Shown: positions 5,614-12,670 of the stretch, one piece after another
Layout: every line of letters begins with the position of its first letter
Position numbering within the stretch: the stretch's first letter is position 1
Source of the DNA: a virus
DNA: 22,445 bases
Reading direction: 5' to 3' (one strand)
Virus record (IMG/VR): IMGVR_UViG_3300022745_000519
Coordinates: 1-22,445 of that record
Notes under the pieces: generated by a model
The model's input: only the letters and a program-made list of their open reading frames with translations
What the model was told of the DNA's origin: nothing
The model's database searches: none
Made by a program: the position numbers and the translations under genes

Positions 5614-7527
5614 ATGAGATCTCTACCAAACACCGAATGGCAATCGCTCACCGAAACCAAACTGGCAGACGAATTGAAGAAGGTCGTCACCGAGCTTTGG
5701 AACAATGACACGGCGCGCCGGTCTCTGATGCTAGACCGTGTTTCGCGCTACGAGTCGTTTCGGTATCAGAGCGTCGACCCATTGGACAAGCGCAATGGTG
5801 AGTCAATGGTGACCAAACGTGGCACGGCAATCTGCTGGAACTTGAGCCATTCGATCATCTCGAGCGTTGTTTCGAAAGTAGCCGCGCAGCAGCCCAAAGT
5901 GCGCACCGTTTGCAGCGATGCGGATTGGGCGACACGTCGGCGCGGTCGCAAGATTGACCAGTTCGTCGAAGGCCTTTGGACGCAACGGCAGGCGCAATAC
6001 GCCGATATCTGGGAGATGGCCTCCTACATGCTTCGCGACTGCTTGGTGTGTCAAGTCGGCTACATCAAGACAGACGCCGATCTGTCCCCCGGGGTGGTGC
6101 GGAATACGCGTCCACAGCCGTGGGAGGTACTCTACGACCCAATTGACGCGCGCGACGGCAATCCGCGGCACGTCTTTCTTCGCTATCCCGAGGATATTGG
6201 AGTCCTGAAGATGCGCTACCCGGGAAAGGCGGCGGTGATTGATGCCGCTCGCACATTCCGTCTTTCTGGATTCGCTGAGAATGAAGTCATTGCCGGCACG
6301 ACATTGGAGACTTTCTCGGGCGTGGCTACGGTCTCCGACCAATTACTCTGCTACGAGTGGTATTCTTTGCCGCTTGATGACGAGCATCCTGGTCGCCATG
6401 TTATCGCGGTCGACGGCGGTACGATCCTAGAAGACGTTTGGGAAGCGCCTGACTTCCCCATCGCGGCGCTCTGGTACGAACGTGCGCAGTGCGGCATGCG
6501 AGGAATTGCGCTTTCGGATATCATCGAGACGATTGACGAAGAGTTGAACGACCTCCTAGGGCGCATCACGAAGTGCGTTCGCTATACGTCGATGAACATC
6601 CTTTACCAGCGTGTCGGCGCGTCGGCTGTCGCCAGCGTACCCGACGATGATTGCATCAAGATTGAATACGAGGGCACCGATCCGGGGCTGCGATTCGAGA
6701 CCCCCGAGCCCTTCTCGCAGCAACACTTGGAGCTATTGCGCGTTCATGAAGATGCCGCCCATCGGTATACTGGTGTTTCGCAGGCGCTGACCACCGCGCA
6801 GAAGCCCTCAGGTGTGGATGCCGGCGTAGCCATCCGGATGGTAGAGGACAAGCAGTCTGAGCGCCTATCGCAGATCTGGACCGCGTTTACTGGCGTGTTT
6901 CCCACTGTTGCCGCCAACTCTATCCGTGCGGTGCGTGCCATCGCGTCCGGTGATTCAGAGAGCGGGAGGCAATTCTCAGTTCGTCGCGCTGGCGACCAAT
7001 TCTTGAATTCGATCAATTGGGAGCAAGTCGAACTGGAAGAGGACAAGTTCGTCTTTCAACTAGCCAAAGCGCCGACCATCAAAGGAACGCCAGCAGACCG
7101 CGCGCAGAAAATCGAGGAATACTTCGCACGCGGGTTGATCTCGGCTGATGCATACGCGGCCGCGATGTCATCGCTTGACACATACCAGATTGACGAGGAC
7201 ATTACTCGCCAACGCCAAATCATCGATCAGCAAATGGAGACATGGCTTGACGCTACGCCAGAAGAACTCGAGTCCGGAGTGCTGGAAAGCGGGCGAGACT
7301 TGTTCCAACCCCCGCATCGCTGGATGCGGTTGGAGGACGCTTTGGTGCAGGTTGTTGACGGCTACATGCAAGCCGAACTAGACCAAGCACCGGATGAAAT
7401 CCTGGAACTATTCACGCGCTGGATTGAACTGGCGCACGACGAAATCATCAAGAAACAACAGAGGCAGGCAGCAATTATGGCGCAAGCGGGCGGCGCACTG
7501 CCACCACAACAAGGACCGGCACAGTGA
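5614..7527 (+). CDS. Portal protein
   Basis: This 637-residue protein directly follows TerL, with GAGG overlapping the terminase stop as its ribosome binding site. The portal is the dodecameric ring at one capsid vertex through which DNA enters and leaves. Supporting features are the early helical region (LKKVVTELWNN, RYESFRY), a QPWEVLYDPIDARDG stretch near 168-182, a long helix around 300-320 (SDIIETIDEELNDLLGRI) and the YTGVSQAL...SGVDAGVAIR segment at about 385-408. Portal proteins of P22-like and related podoviruses have similar stretches. The C-terminus is Gln/Ala-rich and probably flexible. Length suits a P22-like (long) portal. Its stop overlaps the scaffold ATG. Confidence 0.85.
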   Translation: MRSLPNTEWQSLTETKLADELKKVVTELWNNDTARRSLMLDRVSRYESFRYQSVDPLDKRNGESMVTKRGTAICWNLSHSIISSVVSKVAAQQPKVRTVCSDADWATRRRGRKIDQFVEGLWTQRQAQYADIWEMASYMLRDCLVCQVGYIKTDADLSPGVVRNTRPQPWEVLYDPIDARDGNPRHVFLRYPEDIGVLKMRYPGKAAVIDAARTFRLSGFAENEVIAGTTLETFSGVATVSDQLLCYEWYSLPLDDEHPGRHVIAVDGGTILEDVWEAPDFPIAALWYERAQCGMRGIALSDIIETIDEELNDLLGRITKCVRYTSMNILYQRVGASAVASVPDDDCIKIEYEGTDPGLRFETPEPFSQQHLELLRVHEDAAHRYTGVSQALTTAQKPSGVDAGVAIRMVEDKQSERLSQIWTAFTGVFPTVAANSIRAVRAIASGDSESGRQFSVRRAGDQFLNSINWEQVELEEDKFVFQLAKAPTIKGTPADRAQKIEEYFARGLISADAYAAAMSSLDTYQIDEDITRQRQIIDQQMETWLDATPEELESGVLESGRDLFQPPHRWMRLEDALVQVVDGYMQAELDQAPDEILELFTRWIELAHDEIIKKQQRQAAIMAQAGGALPPQQGPAQ

Positions 7528-8681
7528 TGGACGATCTAGAATTGCAAGCACAAGAGGCGAAGATTATTCAACAATTCAATGATGACTTTGCGGCTGAACG
7601 CTACAAGGCCATCCAAGCTGAATCACAACCCGCGGGCGAGAAAGAGTCCAGCGAAGAGTCCAGCGAAGAGTCCAGCGAAGAGTCCAGCGAAGAGTCCGAA
7701 GAGACCGAAGAGTCCAGTGAAGAGACCGAGAAGAAGGGCAAGGCGCAAGCCAAAGAAGGCAAAGCCAAAGAAGGCAAGGACAAGGACAAGGGCGTTGGGC
7801 TGTCGGTGGAACAGTTGCGCGCGCTAGCCAAGGAAGGCAAAGGCGCCGAGCTGTTCCAAGCGCTGGGTGTCGACCCGAAAGGGCTCAACGTGCCCTCTGA
7901 CAGGTACGCTAAGCTTCGGCAAATGCAGCAACGGCACAACGCCGACATGGCCGCGCGAGAAAGCGCCGTGTCCGCCAAAGAGCAATTGCTGACCAATGTG
8001 CTCGCGGCAAAGACCGCGCTGGACAATGGCGACATTGTAAGGGCGCTGGAGCTATTCACGGGCAGCCCGCTCGATGTGGTGTCTGAAAAGGCCATGCGTC
8101 AGAAGCTCAACTACGATCCCGAGGCCGCCAAACGGGACGCCGAGCTGGAAAGGTACAAGAAAGCGGAAGCCGAACGACTCAAGCAAGCCGACCTCGAGCG
8201 CGTTCAACAAGCTGAAAAGGCGAAAGTAGAGCGCTATTTAGGGCAGGTGAAAGACGCCTTCCTGAGCGGGGACAACCCGCTATTCGCGAAGTTGGCCGAA
8301 ACAGACCCGGATTTCGTCCCTCACGTCTACAGAATGCAGCTGGATGTGGCCAAAAAGGAGGGAATTGACATTCCCGCCGACGAGGCCGCCGAAAGGTTGG
8401 TTGCCGCCGTCTCACCAATTGCTAAGATGTGGGTGAAAGCGCTCGGACTTCTCAAAGAGCAAGAGGACGACGAGGGCAAGAACAGCGACCGGGCGGCGAA
8501 ACAGCCCGCGAAAACCAAGCAAGCCGGGAAAGCGCTTGACGACAAGAAGAAGAAAGCGGGCTCCAATCCCACTAAATCGAAGTCGAAGGGCGAATTGACC
8601 GAAGCGGACTTGATGGCGCAATTGATGCGCGACATTGAAGAAAGCCGGAAAGGTTCTTCCGACGAAGACGACGAGGATTGA
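7527..8681 (+). CDS. Scaffolding protein (capsid assembly)
   Basis: This 384-residue, highly charged protein lies between portal and major capsid protein, the classic scaffold position. The ATG at 7527 overlaps the portal stop (TGATG). Residues about 39-68 are an acidic Ser/Glu repeat, followed by a Lys-rich stretch to about 89. Residues about 195-238 form a charged helix likely to be coiled coil (ERYKKAEAERLKQADLERVQ). The C-terminus has a Lys-rich region, then helix and an acidic end (SSDEDDED). Scaffold proteins are helical, charged and lack enzymatic motifs, as here. They bind coat protein through a terminal helix and leave or are degraded before DNA fills the head. No protease motif was noticed. 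Confidence 0.78.
   Translation: MDDLELQAQEAKIIQQFNDDFAAERYKAIQAESQPAGEKESSEESSEESSEESSEESEETEESSEETEKKGKAQAKEGKAKEGKDKDKGVGLSVEQLRALAKEGKGAELFQALGVDPKGLNVPSDRYAKLRQMQQRHNADMAARESAVSAKEQLLTNVLAAKTALDNGDIVRALELFTGSPLDVVSEKAMRQKLNYDPEAAKRDAELERYKKAEAERLKQADLERVQQAEKAKVERYLGQVKDAFLSGDNPLFAKLAETDPDFVPHVYRMQLDVAKKEGIDIPADEAAERLVAAVSPIAKMWVKALGLLKEQEDDEGKNSDRAAKQPAKTKQAGKALDDKKKKAGSNPTKSKSKGELTEADLMAQLMRDIEESRKGSSDEDDED
7644..7730 (+). repeat. 12-bp tandem repeat encoding Glu-Ser-Ser-Glu
   Basis: Four perfect head-to-tail copies of gagtccagcgaa occupy 7644-7691, followed by degenerate 9- and 12-base units to about 7730. Because the unit is a multiple of three it keeps the reading frame and lengthens or shortens the acidic Ser/Glu segment of the scaffold. 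It is a likely site of slippage length variation. Confidence 0.9.
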
Positions 8682-8686
8682 CGAGA

Positions 8687-8703
8687 CCGCGAAAGCGGGT
8701 TTT
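8687..8703 (+). promoter_or_regulatory. GNRA-tetraloop hairpin at the start of the capsid gene
   Basis: CCGC-GAAA-GCGG (8687-8698) is a 4-bp hairpin with a GAAA tetraloop, followed by GTTTT, ending two bases before the likely GTG start at 8705. It could be a weak terminator, an RNA-processing stem, or a structure controlling initiation of the capsid gene. The short stem makes all of these tentative. Confidence 0.4.
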
Positions 8704-8704
8704 C

Positions 8705-9970
8705 GTGGCTACTCTCAACACTATTGATGCTTTGATGAAGTTGAATTATGGCACCGCTGATCGCATTCAGCGGTGTCTCGGCAAGGACTTTCCTACCTAT
8801 ACGAAAATCAAGAAGAAGACAGGCGCCGTCAATGCATCCGGTCAGATGCTTGTTGCGCCTGTCATCTTCAGTAACGTGCAGTCTATGGCTGGCACGCTTG
8901 CGACGGCGCAAACGGTAGCGGCCACGTCTGGCGGCTCGATGAAGTCGAAGCGTTGGACCGTGCCCTTCGGCGACTATTCCGCCGCTGTCACGTTCGAGCG
9001 GAAGATGCTCAAGCTGTCGTCGTCCGACATGGGGTGCTACATCGACGCCAAGAAAGAGGAAATCAAGAGCATGTATCGCCAATGGGCGGCCATTTTCTCT
9101 TGGTACCTGCTGAACACTAAGGGGCGCTCGCTCGGGCAATTCACGATTTCGTCTGGGCTCTGCACGCCGGTGAATCCGGAGGATATCGTCAATATCAGCC
9201 CCGGAATGGTGCTTCAGGCTTCAGCCAATAGCGGTGACTCAGGAACCGATACGCTGCTCGGCTCCGGCAGCCTTGGGTATGTCATCAACGTCAACCCCAA
9301 CGCTCCCACGTTCACCGTGGCCACGTCCGACGGCGGATCGGCTGCCACCCCATCGGGCTGGACCGGGACGATGCATGCGTTCCGTTATGGCGACTTCGGT
9401 GGCAGTGGCGCTACCGTCATTTGCGATGGGTTCGGCGACTGGTGTCCGGCATCTGACCCGAGCGCCACGCCGTTCAACAACATTGATCGGACGGCGCATA
9501 TCACCGCGCTGTCTGGCGTGCGCATCCCGACCGCGGAGCTCACGCTGCTCAACAACGAGAACCGAATCAAGCGGCTCATCACTCGAATGGTTACGCGCGG
9601 ATTCGGACCTCCGAAGTGGATCTCGCTGTCGCCTGACAAGTGGCAAGATGTGGCGGACGGGTTGGAGAGTCGCGGCCTTCGAACGTCTTTCGGCAAAGAC
9701 GCCGAATTCGGCTACGATACGATCAATGTCACTGCAGGCGGTGTTACCGTGCCTTGCATCGCGGAGAAATTCCAGCCTTCGACGGCCATCTACGCATGGG
9801 GTGAGGATTGCCTGGTACTCCACAATCCGGAAGAGTTCCCGGCGGTCGTCAATGACGACGGGCTCGAGATGCTCCGGAAGGCCAACACCAACGATTTCGA
9901 GCTCCGCTTGCAGGCGTACCCCGCAACGCTCGGCATCCCGGGCTTGATGGGTCGTTGCCCCGCGGCATAG
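8705..9970 (+). CDS. Major capsid protein
   Basis: This protein of about 421 residues follows the scaffold and should form the icosahedral shell, probably with the HK97 fold. It starts MATLNTIDALMKLNYGTADR if the GTG at 8705 is used. A TTG at 8678 overlapping the scaffold stop would add nine residues. Features typical of capsid proteins are the helical N-arm, the KRWTVPFGDYSAAVTFERKML strand-helix region, Gly/Ser/Thr-rich loops in the middle (IVNISPGMVLQASANSGDSG), and a C-terminal AYPATLGIPGL segment. No ATG or good ribosome binding site stands at the start, odd for the most abundant virion protein. A hairpin sits there instead. A strong terminator follows the stop. Confidence 0.85.
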   Translation: MATLNTIDALMKLNYGTADRIQRCLGKDFPTYTKIKKKTGAVNASGQMLVAPVIFSNVQSMAGTLATAQTVAATSGGSMKSKRWTVPFGDYSAAVTFERKMLKLSSSDMGCYIDAKKEEIKSMYRQWAAIFSWYLLNTKGRSLGQFTISSGLCTPVNPEDIVNISPGMVLQASANSGDSGTDTLLGSGSLGYVINVNPNAPTFTVATSDGGSAATPSGWTGTMHAFRYGDFGGSGATVICDGFGDWCPASDPSATPFNNIDRTAHITALSGVRIPTAELTLLNNENRIKRLITRMVTRGFGPPKWISLSPDKWQDVADGLESRGLRTSFGKDAEFGYDTINVTAGGVTVPCIAEKFQPSTAIYAWGEDCLVLHNPEEFPAVVNDDGLEMLRKANTNDFELRLQAYPATLGIPGLMGRCPAA

Positions 9971-9993
9971 TCCAAGACAGATTGTAAAACGAG

Positions 9994-10025
9994 CGCCAGC
10001 GGTTCGTTTGAATCGCTGGCGTTTT
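9994..10025 (+). terminator. Intrinsic terminator after the capsid gene
   Basis: CGCCAGCG (9994-10001) pairs with CGCTGGCG (10014-10021). GTTC and GAAT extend the stem to about 12 pairs around a GTTT loop, followed by TTTT (10022-10025). It lies inside the structural gene array, so it probably reduces transcription of downstream head and tail genes relative to the capsid gene. Confidence 0.85.
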
Positions 10026-10044
10026 CATAATAGGAGATTTTCAG

Positions 10045-10422
10045 ATGGGAAATTGGGCAAACGAGCAAGACACAAGTCCGGCACGCAACGCGTCCGCGCG
10101 TAGCCTCTGCAGGTTCATCAAAGTAATCACGATTGGCGCGACCGGTGCAGTCGGCGCCATCGACACAGAAAAGGTCTATGGCGGCATCACTCGCACTAGT
10201 GCCGGGCTGTATGCGTTGACGTTCCCTAAGGGGCGTAACGCGTTCATCCAGGCGTATATCATCGCCGCCGGCACTCCTGTGGTGCTGCCGATGGCCTACC
10301 CGCAGAGCGTCAACGCAGGCGCCGGGACGGCTAATATTCTGTTCACCAATGCGTCTTTCGCCGCGACTGACCCGGCCAATGGCGACAAGATTCAATTGAT
10401 CATTGAAGTCGAGCGGAGCTAG
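10045..10422 (+). CDS. Probable capsid decoration (cement/head fibre) protein
   Basis: A clear AGGAG at 10032-10036 precedes the ATG by eight bases. The 125-residue product is beta-rich, with alternating strands (FIKVITIGATGAVGAI, YGGITRTSAGLYALTF), Gly/Ala/Asn loops and a C-terminal ATDPANGDKIQLIIEVERS ending. That arrangement, including the ADPANGD-hydrophobic-strand end, resembles small beta-sandwich proteins commonly found immediately after the major capsid gene in phages and thought to decorate the head. No enzymatic motif is present. The assignment rests on composition and position, so a small tail or fibre protein remains possible. The following gene starts three bases after the stop. 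Confidence 0.6.
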   Translation: MGNWANEQDTSPARNASARSLCRFIKVITIGATGAVGAIDTEKVYGGITRTSAGLYALTFPKGRNAFIQAYIIAAGTPVVLPMAYPQSVNAGAGTANILFTNASFAATDPANGDKIQLIIEVERS

Positions 10423-10424
10423 GC

Positions 10425-10658
10425 ATGCCCAAGCCCGGGAAACTCACGCTTAGAATGCTGTTGATGCCCAAGCCCGGCGGTGCCGAATCGCCTGAAGACG
10501 ACGACGAGATGGAAGAGTCCGCCGAGTCTGAATCCGAAGGCGGGGATGAGCTACCGCCGGGCTTGCTCGAGGCTGTGTCAGAGATGCGCTCGGCTTCTTC
10601 AGACGAAGACGCTGCCAGGGCTTTCAAAAACGCAATGCACTGTTGTGGGAGAATGTAA
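10425..10658 (+). CDS. Small acidic head-region protein with duplicated MPKPG start
   Basis: GGAG (10415-10418) precedes the ATG at 10425. The 77-residue product is very acidic in the middle (EDDDEMEESAESESEGGDE) with a helical C-terminus (EDAARAFKNAMHCCGRM). The first 14 coding bases, atgcccaagcccgg, are repeated exactly at 10464-10477, so MPKPG appears twice in frame and there are two possible start sites. The extra 13-residue N-terminal piece looks like a duplication. Family not recognised. Position between the decoration protein and the adaptor suggests a head-completion or small internal role, without direct evidence. Confidence 0.6.
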   Translation: MPKPGKLTLRMLLMPKPGGAESPEDDDEMEESAESESEGGDELPPGLLEAVSEMRSASSDEDAARAFKNAMHCCGRM

Positions 10659-10661
10659 CGC

Positions 10662-12281
10662 ATGACCGTTCGGACGCTATCCAGTTTGGATGCCAGAATC
10701 AAAGAGCACTACGATTTAGTAGGGTTTGATGCACGGTATCCGTCAACGCTGATCTATTCGTTCATCAATGAGGCTTATCGGTCGTTGCGAGACCGGCTAG
10801 CGTCCGACGGTTGTTTACTGTTCGCGGAAGTGATCGAAGCCTCGATCGCCACGGCGGGGCGCTCGAGAGATTCGCTGGGAACGCTTTTACCTGTGACTCG
10901 ATTCGGGCAACTGTCCACAGTCGTTGGTGTATGCGTGCAAACACCACGGGGCTGGCGCAAGCTGCAGAAGTTGGAGCGCGAAGGCTCCACACTTCAGACG
11001 TCTGGGCAGCTGCCGGCGCCCCATTACTGGAACGCCCGCGTCACGGACTCGGGCGGATTGCAGGTGGAAGTGCTGCCAGCATCCACCACTCTGGACGTGT
11101 TCCGCGTTACAGCCGTGCGCGCTTGGGTAGAGCTCACTCAGGCATCGGACACCGTTCTAGTGGACTACGGCATTGAAGACTACTTGATCGCGGCCGCCGG
11201 CGCGGCCATCTCCGAGCGAGATATGGACGCCGAAGCGTTGGCATTCCGTACGGCGCGGGCCACCGCACTCTATGCCGACGTGAAGAAACGCGCATCGAAT
11301 CGAACGCTAGGGGTGACACGCAGGGAGCACGGCAGAGACGATCTGTTCCCAATTGTTGATCAGGCTGCAACTTCGGCGGTGCACGTCGGGCCTTCTATTA
11401 TCGCCATGCAAATGGGCGATGACGTGTTGTATCGAGTCTACAACGGCTTTCGATTGTTACGAAATCGGCAGGCGCCAGCGTCTAGCACTGTCCAGATCGG
11501 TGGACAGTTGTTCTTTTGCAGCGATGGCGGGGGCAATTTCTGGTGTGCTAAGGCGAACACCAAGCAGGTGGTTTGCTACAACGTAGCCACGGGCAAAGTC
11601 ATCAAGTCAGTGACGTTGACGGAAAGCGCCGGACCCATTGCTTGGGACGGCAAGGACAGCCTTTATTGTGCGTCCGCCTCCGGAGCGACACCAGTATTTA
11701 TCATTTCGATATCTGCCGGCGTTGTGACTAAAGCGATGACTTTCAGCTACGCGGCACTGCATGTCGTTCGTGACATGTCCGGGTACATGTGGCTAATTCA
11801 CGACGTAAATGCGAGAGCCAACCGAATAGGCATCGACGATCAATTGACAGCAGGCTCAACCCTGACAATTCCGGCGGGGTACTATGGTCGATGCGCAGTA
11901 GACGACCGCGGTAAGATCTATTTGCCTAATTACACTGACGGCAATCTATATTACACAGATACGAATGTTCTGGGGACCATTTGGTCGGTTGCGTTGGGCG
12001 GAGAGCCCATTTGCGCGCTATTCGACGGCAAAGACCACATGTACGTTGCATTGCGAACTGGGTTTGGGGTCGCTCGTGTGCACGTCGACACTTTCGCAGT
12101 CACATCGTCCATTACTGGGATCAACGAGCCGCGAAGCCTAGCACTCGATAATGACGGGCACGTGCTTGTCACTGGCAAAGGAAAAAAGCTGTACGCCATC
12201 GGTATAGATTCGGGCGTGATTGAATACACGGACACACTCGAGCATGAGGCTACTGAATTGACCGCGCTGATCGAGGCATAG
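10662..12281 (+). CDS. Head-tail adaptor fused to a C-terminal beta-propeller
   Basis: GGGAG at 10647-10651 precedes the ATG. The 539-residue product has two parts. Residues 1 to about 220 look like a phage adaptor protein, which docks under the portal. They show an N-terminal LIYSFINEAYRSLRDRLASD helix, a beta region (ESQ-less, GGLQVEVLPA), and a DYGIEDYLIAAAGAAISERD helix followed by a basic helix ending VKKRASNR. Residues about 240-520 form four or more repeats of about 45 residues with a DGxGxxW/Y/V-hydrophobic strand pattern (WDGKDSLYCAS, DDRGKIYLPN, DGKDHMYVAL, DNDGHVLVTG), typical of NHL/YVTN-type beta-propellers. Adaptors are usually about 150-250 residues, so the propeller is an extra domain. 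It may be a built-in tail appendage or receptor-binding surface. Confidence 0.72.
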   Translation: MTVRTLSSLDARIKEHYDLVGFDARYPSTLIYSFINEAYRSLRDRLASDGCLLFAEVIEASIATAGRSRDSLGTLLPVTRFGQLSTVVGVCVQTPRGWRKLQKLEREGSTLQTSGQLPAPHYWNARVTDSGGLQVEVLPASTTLDVFRVTAVRAWVELTQASDTVLVDYGIEDYLIAAAGAAISERDMDAEALAFRTARATALYADVKKRASNRTLGVTRREHGRDDLFPIVDQAATSAVHVGPSIIAMQMGDDVLYRVYNGFRLLRNRQAPASSTVQIGGQLFFCSDGGGNFWCAKANTKQVVCYNVATGKVIKSVTLTESAGPIAWDGKDSLYCASASGATPVFIISISAGVVTKAMTFSYAALHVVRDMSGYMWLIHDVNARANRIGIDDQLTAGSTLTIPAGYYGRCAVDDRGKIYLPNYTDGNLYYTDTNVLGTIWSVALGGEPICALFDGKDHMYVALRTGFGVARVHVDTFAVTSSITGINEPRSLALDNDGHVLVTGKGKKLYAIGIDSGVIEYTDTLEHEATELTALIEA

Positions 12282-12283
12282 CC

Positions 12284-12670
12284 ATGCCAAAGCTGAAAAG
12301 ACTACAATCCCTTAGCCCGCTTCCGAGCGAAGTTCAGACCACATTCAGGGAGCTTGAAGAGAACGTGCGCAAGGTCGTCGAAGGTGGCGATGCCAGTTCG
12401 CGCATTGTCATTGTTCGCGCCGGTGTGTATCGCCCTACAATAGGGCAAATTCTGATTTGCACATCAGACGCAACTTCGGCCACAAGCATTATTCTGCCAA
12501 CTCCGACAGAAGCAATTCGCGGCGAAGAAATTGTAGTGGTGCGCCAGGCGGGCAACCCGACTATTTCGGCGCTTCAATCGACAATAAACGGGGTGGCAAC
12601 TTGGACTATTGCGGCGTCCAGGGCTGAACAATTCATTGCCGCCATTGACGGATGGATCACCTATGTCTAA
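12284..12670 (+). CDS. Small beta-rich tail/fibre-domain protein
   Basis: GAGG at 12273-12276 precedes the ATG by seven bases, and only two bases separate it from the adaptor stop. The first about 35 residues are helical and charged (SEVQTTFRELEENVRKVVEG). The rest is beta-rich with the pattern IGQILICTSDATSATSIILP, then EEIVVVRQAG, TINGVATWTI and a C-terminal AEQFIAAIDGWITYV. That order (strand, TLP-like turn, ING turn, final GW strand) resembles small beta domains often found in phage tail fibres and head or tail decorations. It is too short for a full fibre. Being between adaptor and nozzle, it may be an attachment or tail-tip protein. Family not certain. Confidence 0.55.
   Translation: MPKLKRLQSLSPLPSEVQTTFRELEENVRKVVEGGDASSRIVIVRAGVYRPTIGQILICTSDATSATSIILPTPTEAIRGEEIVVVRQAGNPTISALQSTINGVATWTIAASRAEQFIAAIDGWITYV

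Noticed and set aside
8890-8920. TTGCG-ACGG-CGCAA in the capsid gene as a third operator copy
   Set aside because: The centre differs in length and sequence from the two non-coding copies and it lies in coding sequence; probably chance.
8327-9139. Minus-strand frame of 270 codons across the scaffold/capsid junction
   Set aside because: Antisense to two essential structural genes and with no recognisable domain; it reflects the codon bias of the + strand.
9234-9947. Long + frame inside the capsid gene
   Set aside because: Ser/Arg/Thr-rich low-complexity translation in the shifted frame of the capsid gene, without any domain.
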